A stretch of 64,000 nt of DNA from Myxococcota bacterium (GCA_029243605.1 JAQWRT010000012.1:1-64000), one strand, 5' to 3'. Numbered from the stretch's first letter, positions 1 through 9,933 are shown. Notes: generated by a model not told the origin, from the sequence alone. Numbers and translations are program-made.

Positions 1-788
1 GCCACTTCGGGCACCCGGAAGAGCGCGGGCCGCTTGAGGACTCGGCCCAGGGTCCGCGCCCACTCGCCCATGGTCACACATTGGGGCGCCCCGGCGTTCA
101 GCACGCTTGCCTCTCCGGCTCCACCCGCGAGGGCGAACGCGATCAGCCCCGTGGCGTCGTCCTCGTGCAACCAGGGGAAATAACTCGCCGGCGATCCCAG
201 GGCGCCCCCCAAGCCCAAGCGGTAGAGGGGGAGCACCGAAGCGAGTACACCGCTGCGACGGCTCAGAATTGCGCCGAAGCGGAGCCGCACCACACGCGCC
301 CCCACCTCCTGGGCCCCAAGGGCGGCGGCTTCCCAATCGACGCAGAGATCCGCCAGAAAATCACCACCGGGGGCCGCACCCTCTTCGAGGATTTCCGCGC
401 CCCGCGCGCCGTAATAGCCCGAAGCCGAGGCGCAGACCAAGGCCGAGGGCGGGCTCGAGCACCGCGCCATGGCCTCGACCAGGCTCTGGGTGGTCGCGAT
501 CCGGCTCGCTCGCAATTCGCGCTTGCGCGCCGGGGTCCAGCGACCGGCCACGATCGAGGCGCCCGCCAAATGCACCACGGCATCGGACTCGGCCAGGGCA
601 GACTCCCACTCGCCGGGGGAGGACAGATCGCCCGCGACCCAGGTCAGCCCGGGCACCCGGGCGGTGGGCGGCGGTCCCCTTCGGTGGGCCAGCACGCGAT
701 CGCCACCGGCCACCAATTTCTCACAGAGACGCGCGCCGACCAGGCCCGTCGCTCCGGTCACGAAGACACTGCGCTCGCCGGCAGCCAA
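1..788 (-). CDS. TIGR01777/YfcH-type NAD(P)-binding epimerase-like protein, C-terminus beyond window
   Basis: The gene runs off the left edge; 262 residues are present. It has an extended-SDR Rossmann start, GATGLVG at residues 13-19, then SGYYG at about 123-127. A GGALGSP...PWLHEDD block at about 194-212 corresponds to the GG-LG...SWIH-DD block of the YfcH/TIGR01777 group. These are nucleotide-sugar-epimerase-like proteins of unknown substrate, probably cytoplasmic. No ATG fits. The stop codon of the upstream SDR gene is in the same frame, and the first start after it is TTG at 788, ten codons before the nucleotide-binding strand; the GTG at 761 would cut that strand. Only six bases separate it from the upstream SDR gene, so the two are probably co-transcribed. 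The family call is firm, the start is moderate and the function is unknown. Confidence 0.8.
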   Translation of the reverse strand, partial: MAAGERSVFVTGATGLVGARLCEKLVAGGDRVLAHRRGPPPTARVPGLTWVAGDLSSPGEWESALAESDAVVHLAGASIVAGRWTPARKRELRASRIATTQSLVEAMARCSSPPSALVCASASGYYGARGAEILEEGAAPGGDFLADLCVDWEAAALGAQEVGARVVRLRFGAILSRRSGVLASVLPLYRLGLGGALGSPASYFPWLHEDDATGLIAFALAGGAGEASVLNAGAPQCVTMGEWARTLGRVLKRPALFRVPEV

Positions 789-794
789 CCCCGC

Positions 795-1547
795 TCAGCC
801 CGGCCTGGGCTCGTCCTCCAGGCGGAGGGCGACCTCTTCGACTTTTCGGTTGGGATCGAAGGCCAGGGCGAGCAGTTCCTGGGCCACGTAACGCGCCGAG
901 TTGAAGCTGTTGTCCCGCTTCCTCTCGACAAAGCGCTCGAGGTCGGGGAAACGCTCGGCGGGAGTGGCCCGAATCAGGGTCTGCATGTCGGTGTCCACCA
1001 CCCCGGGCGCCACGGAAAGCGCGCGCAAGCCCTGGTCGGCCTCTTCGGCGGCAACCACCTCGGTCAAACGTTCCAGCGCCGCCTTGCCCGCGCAATAGGC
1101 CGCCCAGCCCTCGTAGGCGCTCCATGCCGCCCCAGAGGAGATATTGATCAGAACGCCGCCGCCGCCCTGGCGCCTTCGGTGCCGGACGAAGGCCCGGGTC
1201 CCAAGGAAGGCACCGGTCAAATTGACGTCGATATGCTCGCGAAAATCCTCGACGTCGAGATCTCGCACCGGGCCCATGGGGAGCAGAACGCCAGCGTTAT
1301 TGACCCATAGATCGATGGATCCGAAGGCCTCGGCCACCTCGCTGGTAAACCCCTCCACCGCCTCTTCATCCCGAATATCGAGTTGCCGGGCGTGGACCCC
1401 TTCCCGACCCGCCAAGGGGCACTCGCCCCGGGCGCAGACACCCACGCGAAGTCCCTCCTCCAGGGCCACTTCGGCCAGGCTGGCCCCGATGCCACGGCTC
1501 GCACCGGTCACCACCACGGTGTAGCCCTCCCATTTTTTCAGGGACAT
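795..1547 (-). CDS. Short-chain dehydrogenase/reductase (SDR)
   Basis: This is a classical 250-residue SDR oxidoreductase. It has a TGASRGIG cofactor loop at residues 14-21, NNAG at 83-86, a catalytic serine in the ISS stretch near 137, and the Y-x-x-x-K pair Y151/K155 (YCAGK). The acidic-poor first turn and an arginine soon after the second strand (CARGE) would fit either NADP or NAD. The start chosen is the ATG at 1547, preceded by GGAG seven bases upstream; a longer frame reaches 1610 but adds residues without family resemblance. The final residues lead into the TIGR01777-type gene six bases further on, so the two form a small operon of NAD(P)-dependent enzymes. The substrate cannot be read from the sequence. 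Confidence 0.9.
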   Translation of the reverse strand: MSLKKWEGYTVVVTGASRGIGASLAEVALEEGLRVGVCARGECPLAGREGVHARQLDIRDEEAVEGFTSEVAEAFGSIDLWVNNAGVLLPMGPVRDLDVEDFREHIDVNLTGAFLGTRAFVRHRRRQGGGGVLINISSGAAWSAYEGWAAYCAGKAALERLTEVVAAEEADQGLRALSVAPGVVDTDMQTLIRATPAERFPDLERFVERKRDNSFNSARYVAQELLALAFDPNRKVEEVALRLEDEPRPG

Positions 1548-1573
1548 GCTCTTCTCCGTTCCTTCATCGTGCT

Positions 1574-2809
1574 TCATACCCCTTCGGGCCTCTCGCCCGG
1601 GTGAGTCCACTCCGAGAAGTCCGCGCCCGTCGGATCCTGGAAGAGCCTAAGGCTGAACTCGGGCACCATGGCGAAAATATGATCAAAAATATCCGACTGG
1701 ATCCCCTCGTAGCGAGTCCAGTCCTGGTCATTGCTGAAGCAGTAAATCTCCAGGGGAAGGCCGCTGGCCGTCGCCGGGAGCTGACGAACGATGAAGGTGA
1801 AGCCATCGGTGTGAATCTTTGGATGCGCCGTGAGGTAAGCGGCCACGTAGGCTCGAAACGTTCCAATATTCGTGAGTCTACGGATATCGGCGTTGATCTC
1901 GGGGTTGCGGCCCGCCTCGGCGTTATACCCCTTCAACTCCCCCACTTTGCTCGCCAAGTATTCGTGCAGCAGCTCCCACTCCTTGAGTTTTTCGATCTCC
2001 CCTTCCCTCAGAAAGCGAATGCTGTTGAGGTCGAGGTTGATGGCTCGCTTGATACGCCGCCCACCCGACTCCGACATGCCCCGCCAATTCTTGAAGGACT
2101 CGGTGATGAACTTGTAGGTCGGGACCGTGGAGATCGTCTTATCCCAGTTCTGAACCTTGACGGTATGCAGCGCGATATCGGTCACGTCCCCGTCGACGCC
2201 CGCCTGAGGCATCTCGATCCAGTCTCCCAGGTGGATCATGTCGTTGCTCGCGATCTGAACGCTCGCCACCAGGGAGAGAATCGTATCCTTGAAGACCAAC
2301 ATCAGGACAGCAGCTACCGCGCCGATGCCGGAGACGAAAACCCAGGGCGATTCGTCGAGGAGGATGGCCCCCACAGCCAGGGCCGCCATGCAGAGGACGA
2401 CGATCTCGATCACTTGCAGGTAGCCCTTGATCGGTCGCTGGCGATGCAGCGCACTCCGCGAATAGATCGTATTCGCGGCATTCAGACCCGCGGTCACAGC
2501 GGCTGCCACGGTGAGCACCATGGCCGAGGTCGCCAGGCGCTCCACCCCGGAATCCACGGTATCGTCGAGTCCGGGAATCAGCCCGATGCCGTAATAGACC
2601 ACCAGGGCCGGCGCGATATTGGCGAGGCGGGTAAAGACCCGGGCCTCGGCAAATGCATCGTCCCAGGCATTGGTCGTGCGGGCAATCGCCCGGCGAACCG
2701 CGAAGACCACTCCCCAACGGGCCAGGCCATAAGCCACGCCGCTCAGCGCTATAAGCCCCGCGAGGGAGGCCGCAGTGCGGGCCCACTCCGCGGCCAGCCA
2801 ATCCGGCAT
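1574..2809 (-). CDS. ybdG: MscS-family mechanosensitive channel, YbdG/MscM type
   Basis: Inner-membrane protein of 411 residues, close to the length of E. coli YbdG. It has about five hydrophobic segments in the first 190 residues, then the pore-lining helix and MscS beta domain: a stretch of small residues and valine leads to LVFKDTILSLVASVQIASND, followed by GDWIEMPQ and GDVTDI. The IKGYLQV segment before the third membrane helix and the long cytoplasmic C-terminal half are typical of the YbdG branch rather than of short MscS. It probably opens under membrane tension during hypo-osmotic shock or acts as an osmosensor. It ends 26 bases before the SDR start and is divergent from uvrA. Confidence 0.85.
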   Translation of the reverse strand: MPDWLAAEWARTAASLAGLIALSGVAYGLARWGVVFAVRRAIARTTNAWDDAFAEARVFTRLANIAPALVVYYGIGLIPGLDDTVDSGVERLATSAMVLTVAAAVTAGLNAANTIYSRSALHRQRPIKGYLQVIEIVVLCMAALAVGAILLDESPWVFVSGIGAVAAVLMLVFKDTILSLVASVQIASNDMIHLGDWIEMPQAGVDGDVTDIALHTVKVQNWDKTISTVPTYKFITESFKNWRGMSESGGRRIKRAINLDLNSIRFLREGEIEKLKEWELLHEYLASKVGELKGYNAEAGRNPEINADIRRLTNIGTFRAYVAAYLTAHPKIHTDGFTFIVRQLPATASGLPLEIYCFSNDQDWTRYEGIQSDIFDHIFAMVPEFSLRLFQDPTGADFSEWTHPGERPEGV

Positions 2810-3032
2810 CCTCTTCTACCTCCCCGCTTTCTCCGCACGCCATCGGCGCGCCGCTAGTCGTGGCTGAGTTTATCGGATCCGCCCGGGGTTGCCTTCCCAC
2901 CCGAGCTCAGGGAAGAACCTTCCGACCCCAGAAGAAGGGCCCTTCGAGCCCGGCGCCGCGCTCGGGGCCGGGTTATTCTCGCGGGCTCACCCCCAGCCCG
3001 GCGGCGCTGATTGGCCCCCTCGAAGAGATTCC

Positions 3033-5963
3033 ATGGAACTCGACCATATCCACATCAAGGGCGCCCGCGAACACAACCTCAAGAACGTCGACGTACGCAT
3101 CCCCAAGAAGAAACTTGTGGTCATGACCGGCGTATCGGGGTCGGGAAAGTCGTCCCTGGCCTTCGACACCCTCTACGCCGAAGGCCAACGACGCTACGTC
3201 GAGTCGCTCTCTGCCTACGCCCGCCAATTTCTCGGCCAGATGGAAAAGCCGCGTTACGAAACCATTCGCGGCTTGTCTCCTACGATTTCCATCGAACAAA
3301 AGACCACGGGCAACAACCCGCGCTCCACAGTGGGAACGATCACCGAAATCTCCGATTACCTCCGGGTCCTCTATGCCCGAGTCGGCGTTCAGCACTGCCA
3401 TCAATGCGGCGGAGAAGTGGCCGGGCAGAGCGCCGAACAAATCGCTCGCGAGATCCTTTCGGCGCCCAAGGGCAGTCGCCTCACCCTACTCGCCCCCCTC
3501 ATTGTCAATCGAAAGGGCGAGTTCCGCGAACTTCTCAACGAAGCTCGAAGGGCGGGTTGGACGCGTCTGCGAGTGGACGGCGAAATCGTGGAGAGCGACG
3601 AACTCGAAGCCCTCGACAAACGACGTAAGCACACGATGGAAGCCGTGGTGGACCGGATCGTCTCGCGCTCGGGGCTGCGCGGCCGAGTCACGGATTCAGT
3701 GGAGACAGCCCTGCGCGTCGGGGAAGGTACCCTGATCGTCGCCGAGGGAAAGGAAGACCGAACCTTCACCGAGAGTGCTGCGTGCTCGCGTTGCCGGCTT
3801 TCCTTCCCCGAACTCAGCCCCCAGGCGTTTTCGTTCAATTCGCCCCAGGGAATGTGCGACGACTGCAACGGCCTCGGAACCCGCTTCGAGTTCGATCCGA
3901 TTCTGGTGGTCCCCGACGAAACTCTCAGTATCGAGGAGGGGGCCGTCAAGCCCTGGGGTGAAAGGACTTCCGAGAAGACCGGCTGGGGTGCCAATTACCG
4001 ACGCCAATTGATGGAACAACTCGGAATCGACGGCAATCGCCCCTGGCACAAGCTGACCGAGAAGAAGCGGAAGATTCTGCTCCATGGAACCGATACCCGG
4101 AAATTCAAGATCGCCTGGGAAAACCGTTCGGGGCAAGGCCATTTCGACGTCACATGGGAAGGCATCCTTCCTCGCCTACTCCGTCGCTTCAAAGAAACAC
4201 GCAGCGAGAGGATGAAGCGCTGGTACAACCAGTTCATCGCCAATACCCGCTGTACGACATGCGATGGCCACCGCCTTCGCGCGGAGAGCGCGGCGGTCAA
4301 ACTCGGCGATCGGAGCATCGTCGATCTCTCGGCCATGACGGTCACCGAAACCCGAGCCTTCTTCGCCAACCTGGGCCTCCAGGGAGCGAACAAGGAAATC
4401 GCCAGTGAGGTACTCAAGGAAATTCGGGCGCGGCTGAGCTTCCTCGAGGCAGTGGGCCTCGGTTATCTCTCCCTGGATCGCGCCGGGCCCAGCCTCTCCG
4501 GGGGCGAGTCCCAGCGCATCCGTCTGGCCAGCCAGGTGGGATCGGAACTGACCGGCGTAATCTACATCCTCGACGAGCCCTCCATCGGGCTTCACCAACG
4601 CGATAACCGCCGGCTCCTCGACACTCTCATCCGCATGCGCGACGTGGGAAATACCGTAGTCGTGGTGGAGCACGATGAGGAAACCATTCGCAGCGCGGAT
4701 CACGTCATCGATTTCGGTCCGGCTGCAGGGGTCCTCGGTGGCAAGATCATTCATACGGGTACGCCGAAGAGCTTGGAACGAAATCGTCGATCCCTCACCG
4801 GGGATTATCTCTCGGGCAGAAAGAGGGTCGAAGTCCCCGGGCAACGGCGTGCCGCGACCGGCGCGATCAAAATTCTCGGCGCCCGGGAGAACAACCTCCA
4901 GGATGTCGACGTGGAGATTCCCCTGGGAGTCATGACGGCCATCACGGGGGTTTCGGGCGCGGGCAAATCCTCCCTGGTCAACGCCATTCTCTTTCCCGCC
5001 CTCTCGCGAAAGCTTCACGCTTCAACGCGCCGGGTCGGCGCCCACCGGCGCATCTCCGGCCTCGGCAGTCTCGACAAGGTCATTGATATCGATCAGCGCC
5101 CCATCGGGCGCACACCCCGAAGCAACCCGGTGACCTATATCAAGGTCTTCGACGAAGTCCGGCGCTTCTTTTCCCAACTGCCCGACGCTCGCCTCAACGG
5201 CTACAAGCCCGGCCGTTTCTCTTTCAACGTCAAAGGCGGACGCTGCGAAAGCTGCGAGGGGGACGGGGTTCGCAAGATCGAAATGCATTTCCTCGCCGAC
5301 GTCTTCGTCCGATGCGAGGAATGCCGAGGCAAGCGCTTCAACGAAGCCACCCTCCGAATCCTCTACAAGGGGCTATCCATCGCGGATGTCTTGGACCTCA
5401 CCGTACGGGAAGCCCTCGAGGTCTTTGCCAGCCATCCGAAGATCGCCGCCCCCCTGAGCATGCTCGAAAAGGTCGGCCTCGACTACCTGCACCTGGGCCA
5501 ACCCTCCCCCACTCTCTCGGGGGGCGAAGCCCAGCGCATCAAGCTCGCCCGGGAACTCGCCAAGCGGGCCACGGGACGAACTCTCTATATCCTCGACGAA
5601 CCGACCACCGGCCTGCACTTCGAAGACGTCCGAAGACTTGTCGAGGTGCTCAATCAACTCGTCGACGCAGGGAACTCGGTGCTCGTCATCGAACACAACC
5701 TCGACGTGATCAAGACGGCGGATTGGATCATCGATCTCGGGCCTGATGGCGGCCCGGGCGGCGGCGAAATTATTGCCCGAGGAACCCCCGAGGATGTCGC
5801 GCGCCAACGCAGTTCTCCCACCGGACGCTATCTCTCAAAACTCCTACGAAGCGGGAGCAAGAAGCCCCTAGCCAAGAGCAAGGCAACGCCCAAAGCCCGG
5901 GCGAAAGCACCGGCCAAGAAGGCGCGAGCTCGAAAATCTTCCGCTGCCAAGACCCGGCGCTGA
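3033..5963 (+). CDS. uvrA: Excinuclease ABC subunit A
   Basis: UvrA is the damage-recognition ATPase of nucleotide excision repair; it loads UvrB on lesions. The 976 residues contain two ABC ATPase units: Walker [10 protein letters not shown] at 33-41 and GVSGAGKSS near 638, with signature motifs LSGGESQRI near 487 and LSGGEAQRI near 828. Cysteine pairs for zinc are present (CSRC...CDDC and CESC...CEEC). The start is the ATG at 3033, giving the standard [11 protein letters not shown] opening with GAAGAG upstream; an upstream in-frame extension to 2889 is not UvrA-like. The last 35 or so residues form a Lys/Ala-rich basic tail not found in E. coli UvrA. No E. coli-type LexA box is visible in the 223 bases before the gene. 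Confidence 0.98.
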   Translation: MELDHIHIKGAREHNLKNVDVRIPKKKLVVMTGVSGSGKSSLAFDTLYAEGQRRYVESLSAYARQFLGQMEKPRYETIRGLSPTISIEQKTTGNNPRSTVGTITEISDYLRVLYARVGVQHCHQCGGEVAGQSAEQIAREILSAPKGSRLTLLAPLIVNRKGEFRELLNEARRAGWTRLRVDGEIVESDELEALDKRRKHTMEAVVDRIVSRSGLRGRVTDSVETALRVGEGTLIVAEGKEDRTFTESAACSRCRLSFPELSPQAFSFNSPQGMCDDCNGLGTRFEFDPILVVPDETLSIEEGAVKPWGERTSEKTGWGANYRRQLMEQLGIDGNRPWHKLTEKKRKILLHGTDTRKFKIAWENRSGQGHFDVTWEGILPRLLRRFKETRSERMKRWYNQFIANTRCTTCDGHRLRAESAAVKLGDRSIVDLSAMTVTETRAFFANLGLQGANKEIASEVLKEIRARLSFLEAVGLGYLSLDRAGPSLSGGESQRIRLASQVGSELTGVIYILDEPSIGLHQRDNRRLLDTLIRMRDVGNTVVVVEHDEETIRSADHVIDFGPAAGVLGGKIIHTGTPKSLERNRRSLTGDYLSGRKRVEVPGQRRAATGAIKILGARENNLQDVDVEIPLGVMTAITGVSGAGKSSLVNAILFPALSRKLHASTRRVGAHRRISGLGSLDKVIDIDQRPIGRTPRSNPVTYIKVFDEVRRFFSQLPDARLNGYKPGRFSFNVKGGRCESCEGDGVRKIEMHFLADVFVRCEECRGKRFNEATLRILYKGLSIADVLDLTVREALEVFASHPKIAAPLSMLEKVGLDYLHLGQPSPTLSGGEAQRIKLARELAKRATGRTLYILDEPTTGLHFEDVRRLVEVLNQLVDAGNSVLVIEHNLDVIKTADWIIDLGPDGGPGGGEIIARGTPEDVARQRSSPTGRYLSKLLRSGSKKPLAKSKATPKARAKAPAKKARARKSSAAKTRR

Positions 5964-5978
5964 TCGCGCCCTGGGCGC

Positions 5979-7094
5979 TCAGCGCGTCGTGCCGGCCCAC
6001 TCGAGGATGCCCGGATTTTGCTCCCGGGGGTAGGCATGGGCGAGATCGGCGATTTCGATCAAGTCGGTTTCGGCGCCGGCCTCCTTCAGGGTGGAGCAGC
6101 CCTGCCGGGCCACTTCCAAGGGAAACATCCAATCCCGAGCGCCGTGGATCCAGCGAATAGGCTTTCCCCGGGCTCGGCCAAGGTTGCCATTGACGAGATT
6201 GGCCGGGTGTAGCACGCACGCCACCGGCGCCAGGGCCGTAAAGCGCGAGCCCTCGGCCAATCCTCTCAGAAGCGCGTAGGTTCCCCCATCGGAAAGGCCC
6301 GTGAGCAATCGGCTCTCGGATGCCACATTCCAGCGCTGCTCCACGTAGTCCAACATGGAGTCCAGGGCGGCGGCGTCGGAGTCGGCTCCCATCATCGACC
6401 ATGTCGTGGCTTGGGAGGTGGGGGCGAGGAGCAACCAGCCCCGGGAACGCGCTTCTCGCAGCCAGGTCCACAGGAAATCCCCGCCATGCCCCCAGCCCCC
6501 GTGCAGGGCCACCACAAGAGGCCAGGACTTGGCCTCGTCGTAGTCCTCGGGCGCAAAAAAACTGAAGCCACCCCGCACCTCGGGACCGTTGCTTGCGTTA
6601 AAAATGCCGGTGCCCGGACGGCCGGCCCTGAGTTCGCCGAGCCTGGACTCGGCTTGGGGCTCGATGAAGTAGCGATCGAGGGGGGGAAGCGCGCCGCGCA
6701 AAGGAAAAAGGCCTGCCTGGGCTCGGCAATGCTCCCTCAGCGCCCCCATCACTCGGGAAATGTCCACCGGTGCCCCAGACGCCGCCGGGGTCTCGGTCTT
6801 CGGTGTACCCAGGAAGAGTTCCGTCGCCGCCACCCCATGCCGGGCCGCCTCCAGGAGCGCGGCCCCCAGGCGTTCGGTCTCGGGCGAGCGCGGCCGGGCG
6901 GCAGCGTCGTCGAAAGCTTTGGAGAGCCGGGCCGCGGGCTCGGCGAGCCCCTTGCTGAGCCGCTGAAAATTTTCGGGGTCCAGCTCCCGCTGGATTCTCT
7001 CAAAGGCGACGAGAACCCCGAGGAGTGCGGGGCCGAGTCGCCCCACGGCTTCCATGAAGCTCGCCTCCGACCCCCTCTTTGCCTCGTCCACCAC
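5979..7094 (-). CDS. Alpha/beta hydrolase, esterase/PHB-depolymerase-like
   Basis: The 371-residue protein has two parts. Residues 1 to about 150 are helical and unrecognised. The C-terminal part is an alpha/beta hydrolase: LVVALHGGWGHGG gives the oxyanion region, GLSDGG near 264 holds the nucleophile Ser (about 266), the acid is the Asp in HGARDWMFP (about 321), and the base is the His in LAHAYP (about 351). HGARDWMFP resembles predicted esterases and dienelactone-hydrolase/PHB-depolymerase-like proteins. There is no signal peptide, so it should be cytoplasmic. It is convergent with uvrA (15 bases apart) and divergent from the FKBP gene. The substrate is unknown. Confidence 0.8.
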   Translation of the reverse strand: MVDEAKRGSEASFMEAVGRLGPALLGVLVAFERIQRELDPENFQRLSKGLAEPAARLSKAFDDAAARPRSPETERLGAALLEAARHGVAATELFLGTPKTETPAASGAPVDISRVMGALREHCRAQAGLFPLRGALPPLDRYFIEPQAESRLGELRAGRPGTGIFNASNGPEVRGGFSFFAPEDYDEAKSWPLVVALHGGWGHGGDFLWTWLREARSRGWLLLAPTSQATTWSMMGADSDAAALDSMLDYVEQRWNVASESRLLTGLSDGGTYALLRGLAEGSRFTALAPVACVLHPANLVNGNLGRARGKPIRWIHGARDWMFPLEVARQGCSTLKEAGAETDLIEIADLAHAYPREQNPGILEWAGTTR

Positions 7095-7249
7095 GCCGAA
7101 ACGCTACCCCAAAGATCGCGCTCCAACCGCCCTCTGAAGGCGCTGTGGCTGCCCTACAAGTCTGGGGTATGCTCTCCGGCCACCGTAAAGGCTATGCCCA
7201 TCCCAATCGACCGGGGCCCCGGCACCGAGCGAACTCGAAAGGAATCACG

Positions 7250-7963
7250 ATGACAGGTTGGACCCACAACCGCTCCACGGGGCGCACGATCGGTTTCGCT
7301 CTGACCCTCGGACTGGGACTCGCCGCCCTCATGGCGGGAGACGCCTTCGCCAAGGCCCCCCAGACCGAGGACGAGAAAACTCTCTATTTCATCGGCATCG
7401 TGATCAGCGGCCAGCCGCCCTTCTCGACGCTGCGACCCGAAGAAGTCGACATGGTTGCCCAGGGGCTCCGAGACTCCCTCGCCGGCAACGCCGCTGACAT
7501 CGACGCCGAAGCCTACGGCCCGAAGGTTCAGACCTTCGTCCAGGATCGAATCGACGAACAACTCGCCCAGGAAAAGAAGGCGGGCGAAGCCTTCCTCGCC
7601 AAAAAGAAAGCGGCTTCTGGAGCCAAAACGACCGACTCCGGCCTGATCTTCATCGAGGAGAAAGCCGGCGAAGGCGACTCCCCGGCGGCCACCGACACCG
7701 TCAAGGTTCACTACCACGGCATGCTCTCGGACGGCACCGTCTTCGACAGCTCGGTGGAGCGCGGCGAGCCTGCCGAGTTCCCCCTCAACCGGGTGATCCC
7801 CTGCTGGACCGAGGGTGTGGCGATGATGAAGCCCGGCGGCAAGGCTCAGCTGATTTGCCCCGCGGACATCGCGTACGGCGATCGAGGCGCACCGCCGGCC
7901 ATTCCGGGCGGCGCCACTCTGACCTTCGACGTGGAACTGATCGAGGTGGTCCCCACGCCGTAG
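7250..7963 (+). CDS. Periplasmic FKBP-type peptidyl-prolyl isomerase
   Basis: This is a 237-residue exported FKBP of the FkpA/Mip layout. A signal peptide (hydrophobic run ending GDAFA|KAP near residue 35) is followed by a charged helical dimerisation region to about 125, with an AEK-rich stretch just before the FKBP domain. Active-site features include VKVHYHGMLSDGTVFDSS, the VIPCWTEGVAMM helix, AYGDRGAP and a TLTFDVELIEV end. It probably assists folding of envelope proteins. The start is the ATG at 7250 behind AAAGGA; the frame extends further upstream but would bury the signal peptide. A strong intrinsic terminator follows at once, so this is a single-gene transcript. Confidence 0.92.
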   Translation: MTGWTHNRSTGRTIGFALTLGLGLAALMAGDAFAKAPQTEDEKTLYFIGIVISGQPPFSTLRPEEVDMVAQGLRDSLAGNAADIDAEAYGPKVQTFVQDRIDEQLAQEKKAGEAFLAKKKAASGAKTTDSGLIFIEEKAGEGDSPAATDTVKVHYHGMLSDGTVFDSSVERGEPAEFPLNRVIPCWTEGVAMMKPGGKAQLICPADIAYGDRGAPPAIPGGATLTFDVELIEVVPTP

Positions 7964-7994
7964 CCGTCGGCGAGGATATCCACCGAACCATCGG

Positions 7995-8036
7995 GCGCCT
8001 GGGCACTCCAAAGGGAGTTCTCAGGCGCTTTTTTTT
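7995..8036 (+). terminator. Rho-independent terminator after the FKBP gene
   Basis: A 15-bp stem with one mismatch (arms 7995-8009 and 8014-8028) closes on an AAAG tetraloop and is followed by eight T residues at 8029-8036. It lies 32 bases after the FKBP stop. The right arm and T-run also encode the last codons and stop of mazG on the opposite strand, so this DNA has two jobs. Confidence 0.93.
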
Positions 8037-8812
8037 GGGCCCACTTCCGATTTCGAGCCCACTTCCGGATCCGCGGATTTCGAGTTCCCGGGGTCGGAGC
8101 GAAGCTCCCGCACGAAGCGGTCACTCGCGTCCCGGAGCGCCCGTTCGGGATCGACCCGCAAACGCCGAGCCACCGCCACCGCGGCGAAGAGAACGTCGCC
8201 CAATCCTTCCCTCGCTTCCCCCGCCTCACTGAGAGAAAGACCTTCCACCGCTCCCAAGAGCGCCTGCTGGGCATCCCTCTCGGTGGACTCCGCTGGCGCC
8301 CGGCTCTGGAGCTTGGCGGCTCGCATGAGTGCGGGCAGCGCCGACGGAATGCCTGCGAAGGGGTCGTCGGGAAGAGCTCGACGCGAGGCGCGCTCGCTTC
8401 GCTCGAGCGCCTTCGTCTCTTCCCAACTGCGCCGGACCTCTTCCCGGCTCGCCGCCCGGGCCTCGCCAAAAACGTGGGGGTGGCGGCGTATCAATTTGTC
8501 CGAGATGCCTCGAACGACGTCTTCAAAATCGAAGGCCCCGGCCTCCGAGGCCATCTGTGCGTGATAGACCACCTGAAGCAGGAGATCGCCGAGTTCGTCT
8601 TGAAGATCGTCCATATCGCCGCGACGGATCGCGTCGTCGACCTCATAGGCCTCTTCGATGGTATAAGGGGCGATGCTCTCGAAGTCCTGTTCGCGATCCC
8701 AGGGGCAACCCTCGTCGGGGTCGCGCAGGCGAGCCATGATGTCGAGCAAGCGCCGCATGGTGCCAAGAGACTCGTCCGGATCCTTGCTCAACTCAACCCC
8801 CGCAACTCCCAC
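8021..8812 (-). CDS. mazG: Nucleoside triphosphate pyrophosphohydrolase MazG
   Basis: MazG hydrolyses (d)NTPs to monophosphates and pyrophosphate, a housecleaning and (p)ppGpp-related role. The 263-residue protein has the first MazG domain with its metal ligands: RDPDEGCPWDREQ at 30-42, EEAYE at 53-57 and E73-x-x-D76. A second, weaker MazG-like half follows, with REGLGDVLFAAVAVARRL. The C-terminus is a low-complexity stretch ending in KKSA, encoded over an A8 run that is the T-run of the FKBP terminator. The start shown is GTG at 8812; ATG at 8758 is a possible alternative. It lies 20 bases after pilT and is the last gene of that operon. Confidence 0.93.
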   Translation of the reverse strand: MGVAGVELSKDPDESLGTMRRLLDIMARLRDPDEGCPWDREQDFESIAPYTIEEAYEVDDAIRRGDMDDLQDELGDLLLQVVYHAQMASEAGAFDFEDVVRGISDKLIRRHPHVFGEARAASREEVRRSWEETKALERSERASRRALPDDPFAGIPSALPALMRAAKLQSRAPAESTERDAQQALLGAVEGLSLSEAGEAREGLGDVLFAAVAVARRLRVDPERALRDASDRFVRELRSDPGNSKSADPEVGSKSEVGPKKSA

Positions 8813-8832
8813 CCCGGAATCAAGGCGAGAAC

Positions 8833-9903
8833 TCAGCTGTCTGCGTCGTCCACGAACGCCTCGAAACGGGGCTTATCTCCCGCCTTCATGTACGCGTCGC
8901 GTCCGTGAATGATTCCGTCCTTGGCAAGTTGAAAAAGCACATCGTCCATGGCCTGCATGCCCTCGGATTTTCCCGACTGAATGGTCGAAGCCAGCATGGG
9001 CGTGTTTCCATCGCGGATGATATTGGGTAATCCGGAGGTTCGCAGCAGAATTTCGTTAGCGGCCACCCTGCCCTTGCCGTCTGCCGTGGGCAAGAGTAAC
9101 TGAGAGACGATCCCCACCAGGGATTCCGAGAGGCTGAGCCGAATCATATTCTGCTCGTCCGCAGGAAAGGCATCGATAATGCGGTCGATGGTCTTGGCCG
9201 CATTATTGGTGTGCAGAGTCCCAAATACCAGCATTCCCATTTCTGCGGCCGTAATGGCGAGGGAAATCGTTTCGCGCTCGCGCATCTCACCCACAAGGAT
9301 CACATCAGCATCCTGGCGAATCGCCGAACGCAGGGCCGGTCCGAAACCCAGACTATGCAGGCCGACTTCGCGATGAGAGAAGGTCGACATGCGGTTTTGG
9401 TGGACGAACTCCACAGGGTCCTCGATGGTCACCACATGCTTCGCGTGGTTTCGGTTGAGCTTGTCGACGATGGCTGCCAAGGTGGTGGACTTCCCCGAGC
9501 CCGTGGGGCCGGTGACGAGTACGAGTCCCTGTTCCAGATCAGCCAAGCTGGCGATTGCCGGCGAAAGTCCCAACTTTTCCACCGAGATGATCTCCTCGGG
9601 AATGATCCTGAAGACGGCAGCCGCGCCCTGACTCTGGACAAAATAATTCGCCCGAAACCGGGCCAGTCCCTCGATGCCGTAGGCGAAATCTAAATCGTGG
9701 GTCTCCTGGAACTCCGTCCAGGCCCTGGGCGAAGCGATCTCCTCCAATAGTTTCCGAAGGCCAGCATCGGTCAGAACATCCTCCCCTTCGAGAACTCGAA
9801 TTCTTCCCTTCTGGCGAAAACGGGGCTTCAGCCCCGCCGCTAGGTGCAGGTCGGATCCGTCATTCTCTTTGAGGTAACCGAGCAATCGATCGAGTTCTGC
9901 CAC
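8833..9903 (-). CDS. pilT: Type IV pilus retraction ATPase PilT
   Basis: PilT is the hexameric ATPase that depolymerises type IV pili at the inner-membrane base, driving twitching. The 356 residues match the family length. Motifs: N-terminal PAS-like region with SDLHLAAG, Walker A GPTGSGKST at 132-140, Asp box VTIEDPVEFVH near 158, Walker B AIRQDADVILVGEMRE, and His box TLHTNNAAKTIDRI. The C-terminal part carries the QLLLP and GRVAANEILL elements. It is the middle gene of an operon with a second PilT-type ATPase upstream (30-base gap) and mazG downstream. No pilin or assembly genes are in the window. Confidence 0.96.
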   Translation of the reverse strand: MAELDRLLGYLKENDGSDLHLAAGLKPRFRQKGRIRVLEGEDVLTDAGLRKLLEEIASPRAWTEFQETHDLDFAYGIEGLARFRANYFVQSQGAAAVFRIIPEEIISVEKLGLSPAIASLADLEQGLVLVTGPTGSGKSTTLAAIVDKLNRNHAKHVVTIEDPVEFVHQNRMSTFSHREVGLHSLGFGPALRSAIRQDADVILVGEMRERETISLAITAAEMGMLVFGTLHTNNAAKTIDRIIDAFPADEQNMIRLSLSESLVGIVSQLLLPTADGKGRVAANEILLRTSGLPNIIRDGNTPMLASTIQSGKSEGMQAMDDVLFQLAKDGIIHGRDAYMKAGDKPRFEAFVDDADS

Positions 9904-9933
9904 GTAATCTTCTCCCCACTGAGCGCAGTGCCC

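Noticed and set aside
2810-3032. LexA (SOS) box before uvrA
   Set aside because: No CTG-N10-CAG palindrome of the E. coli type was seen; a lineage-specific box cannot be excluded.
5966-5978. GCGCCC-T-GGGCGC palindrome between uvrA and the hydrolase as a terminator
   Set aside because: A one-base loop cannot form a normal hairpin, and neither side has a T-run.
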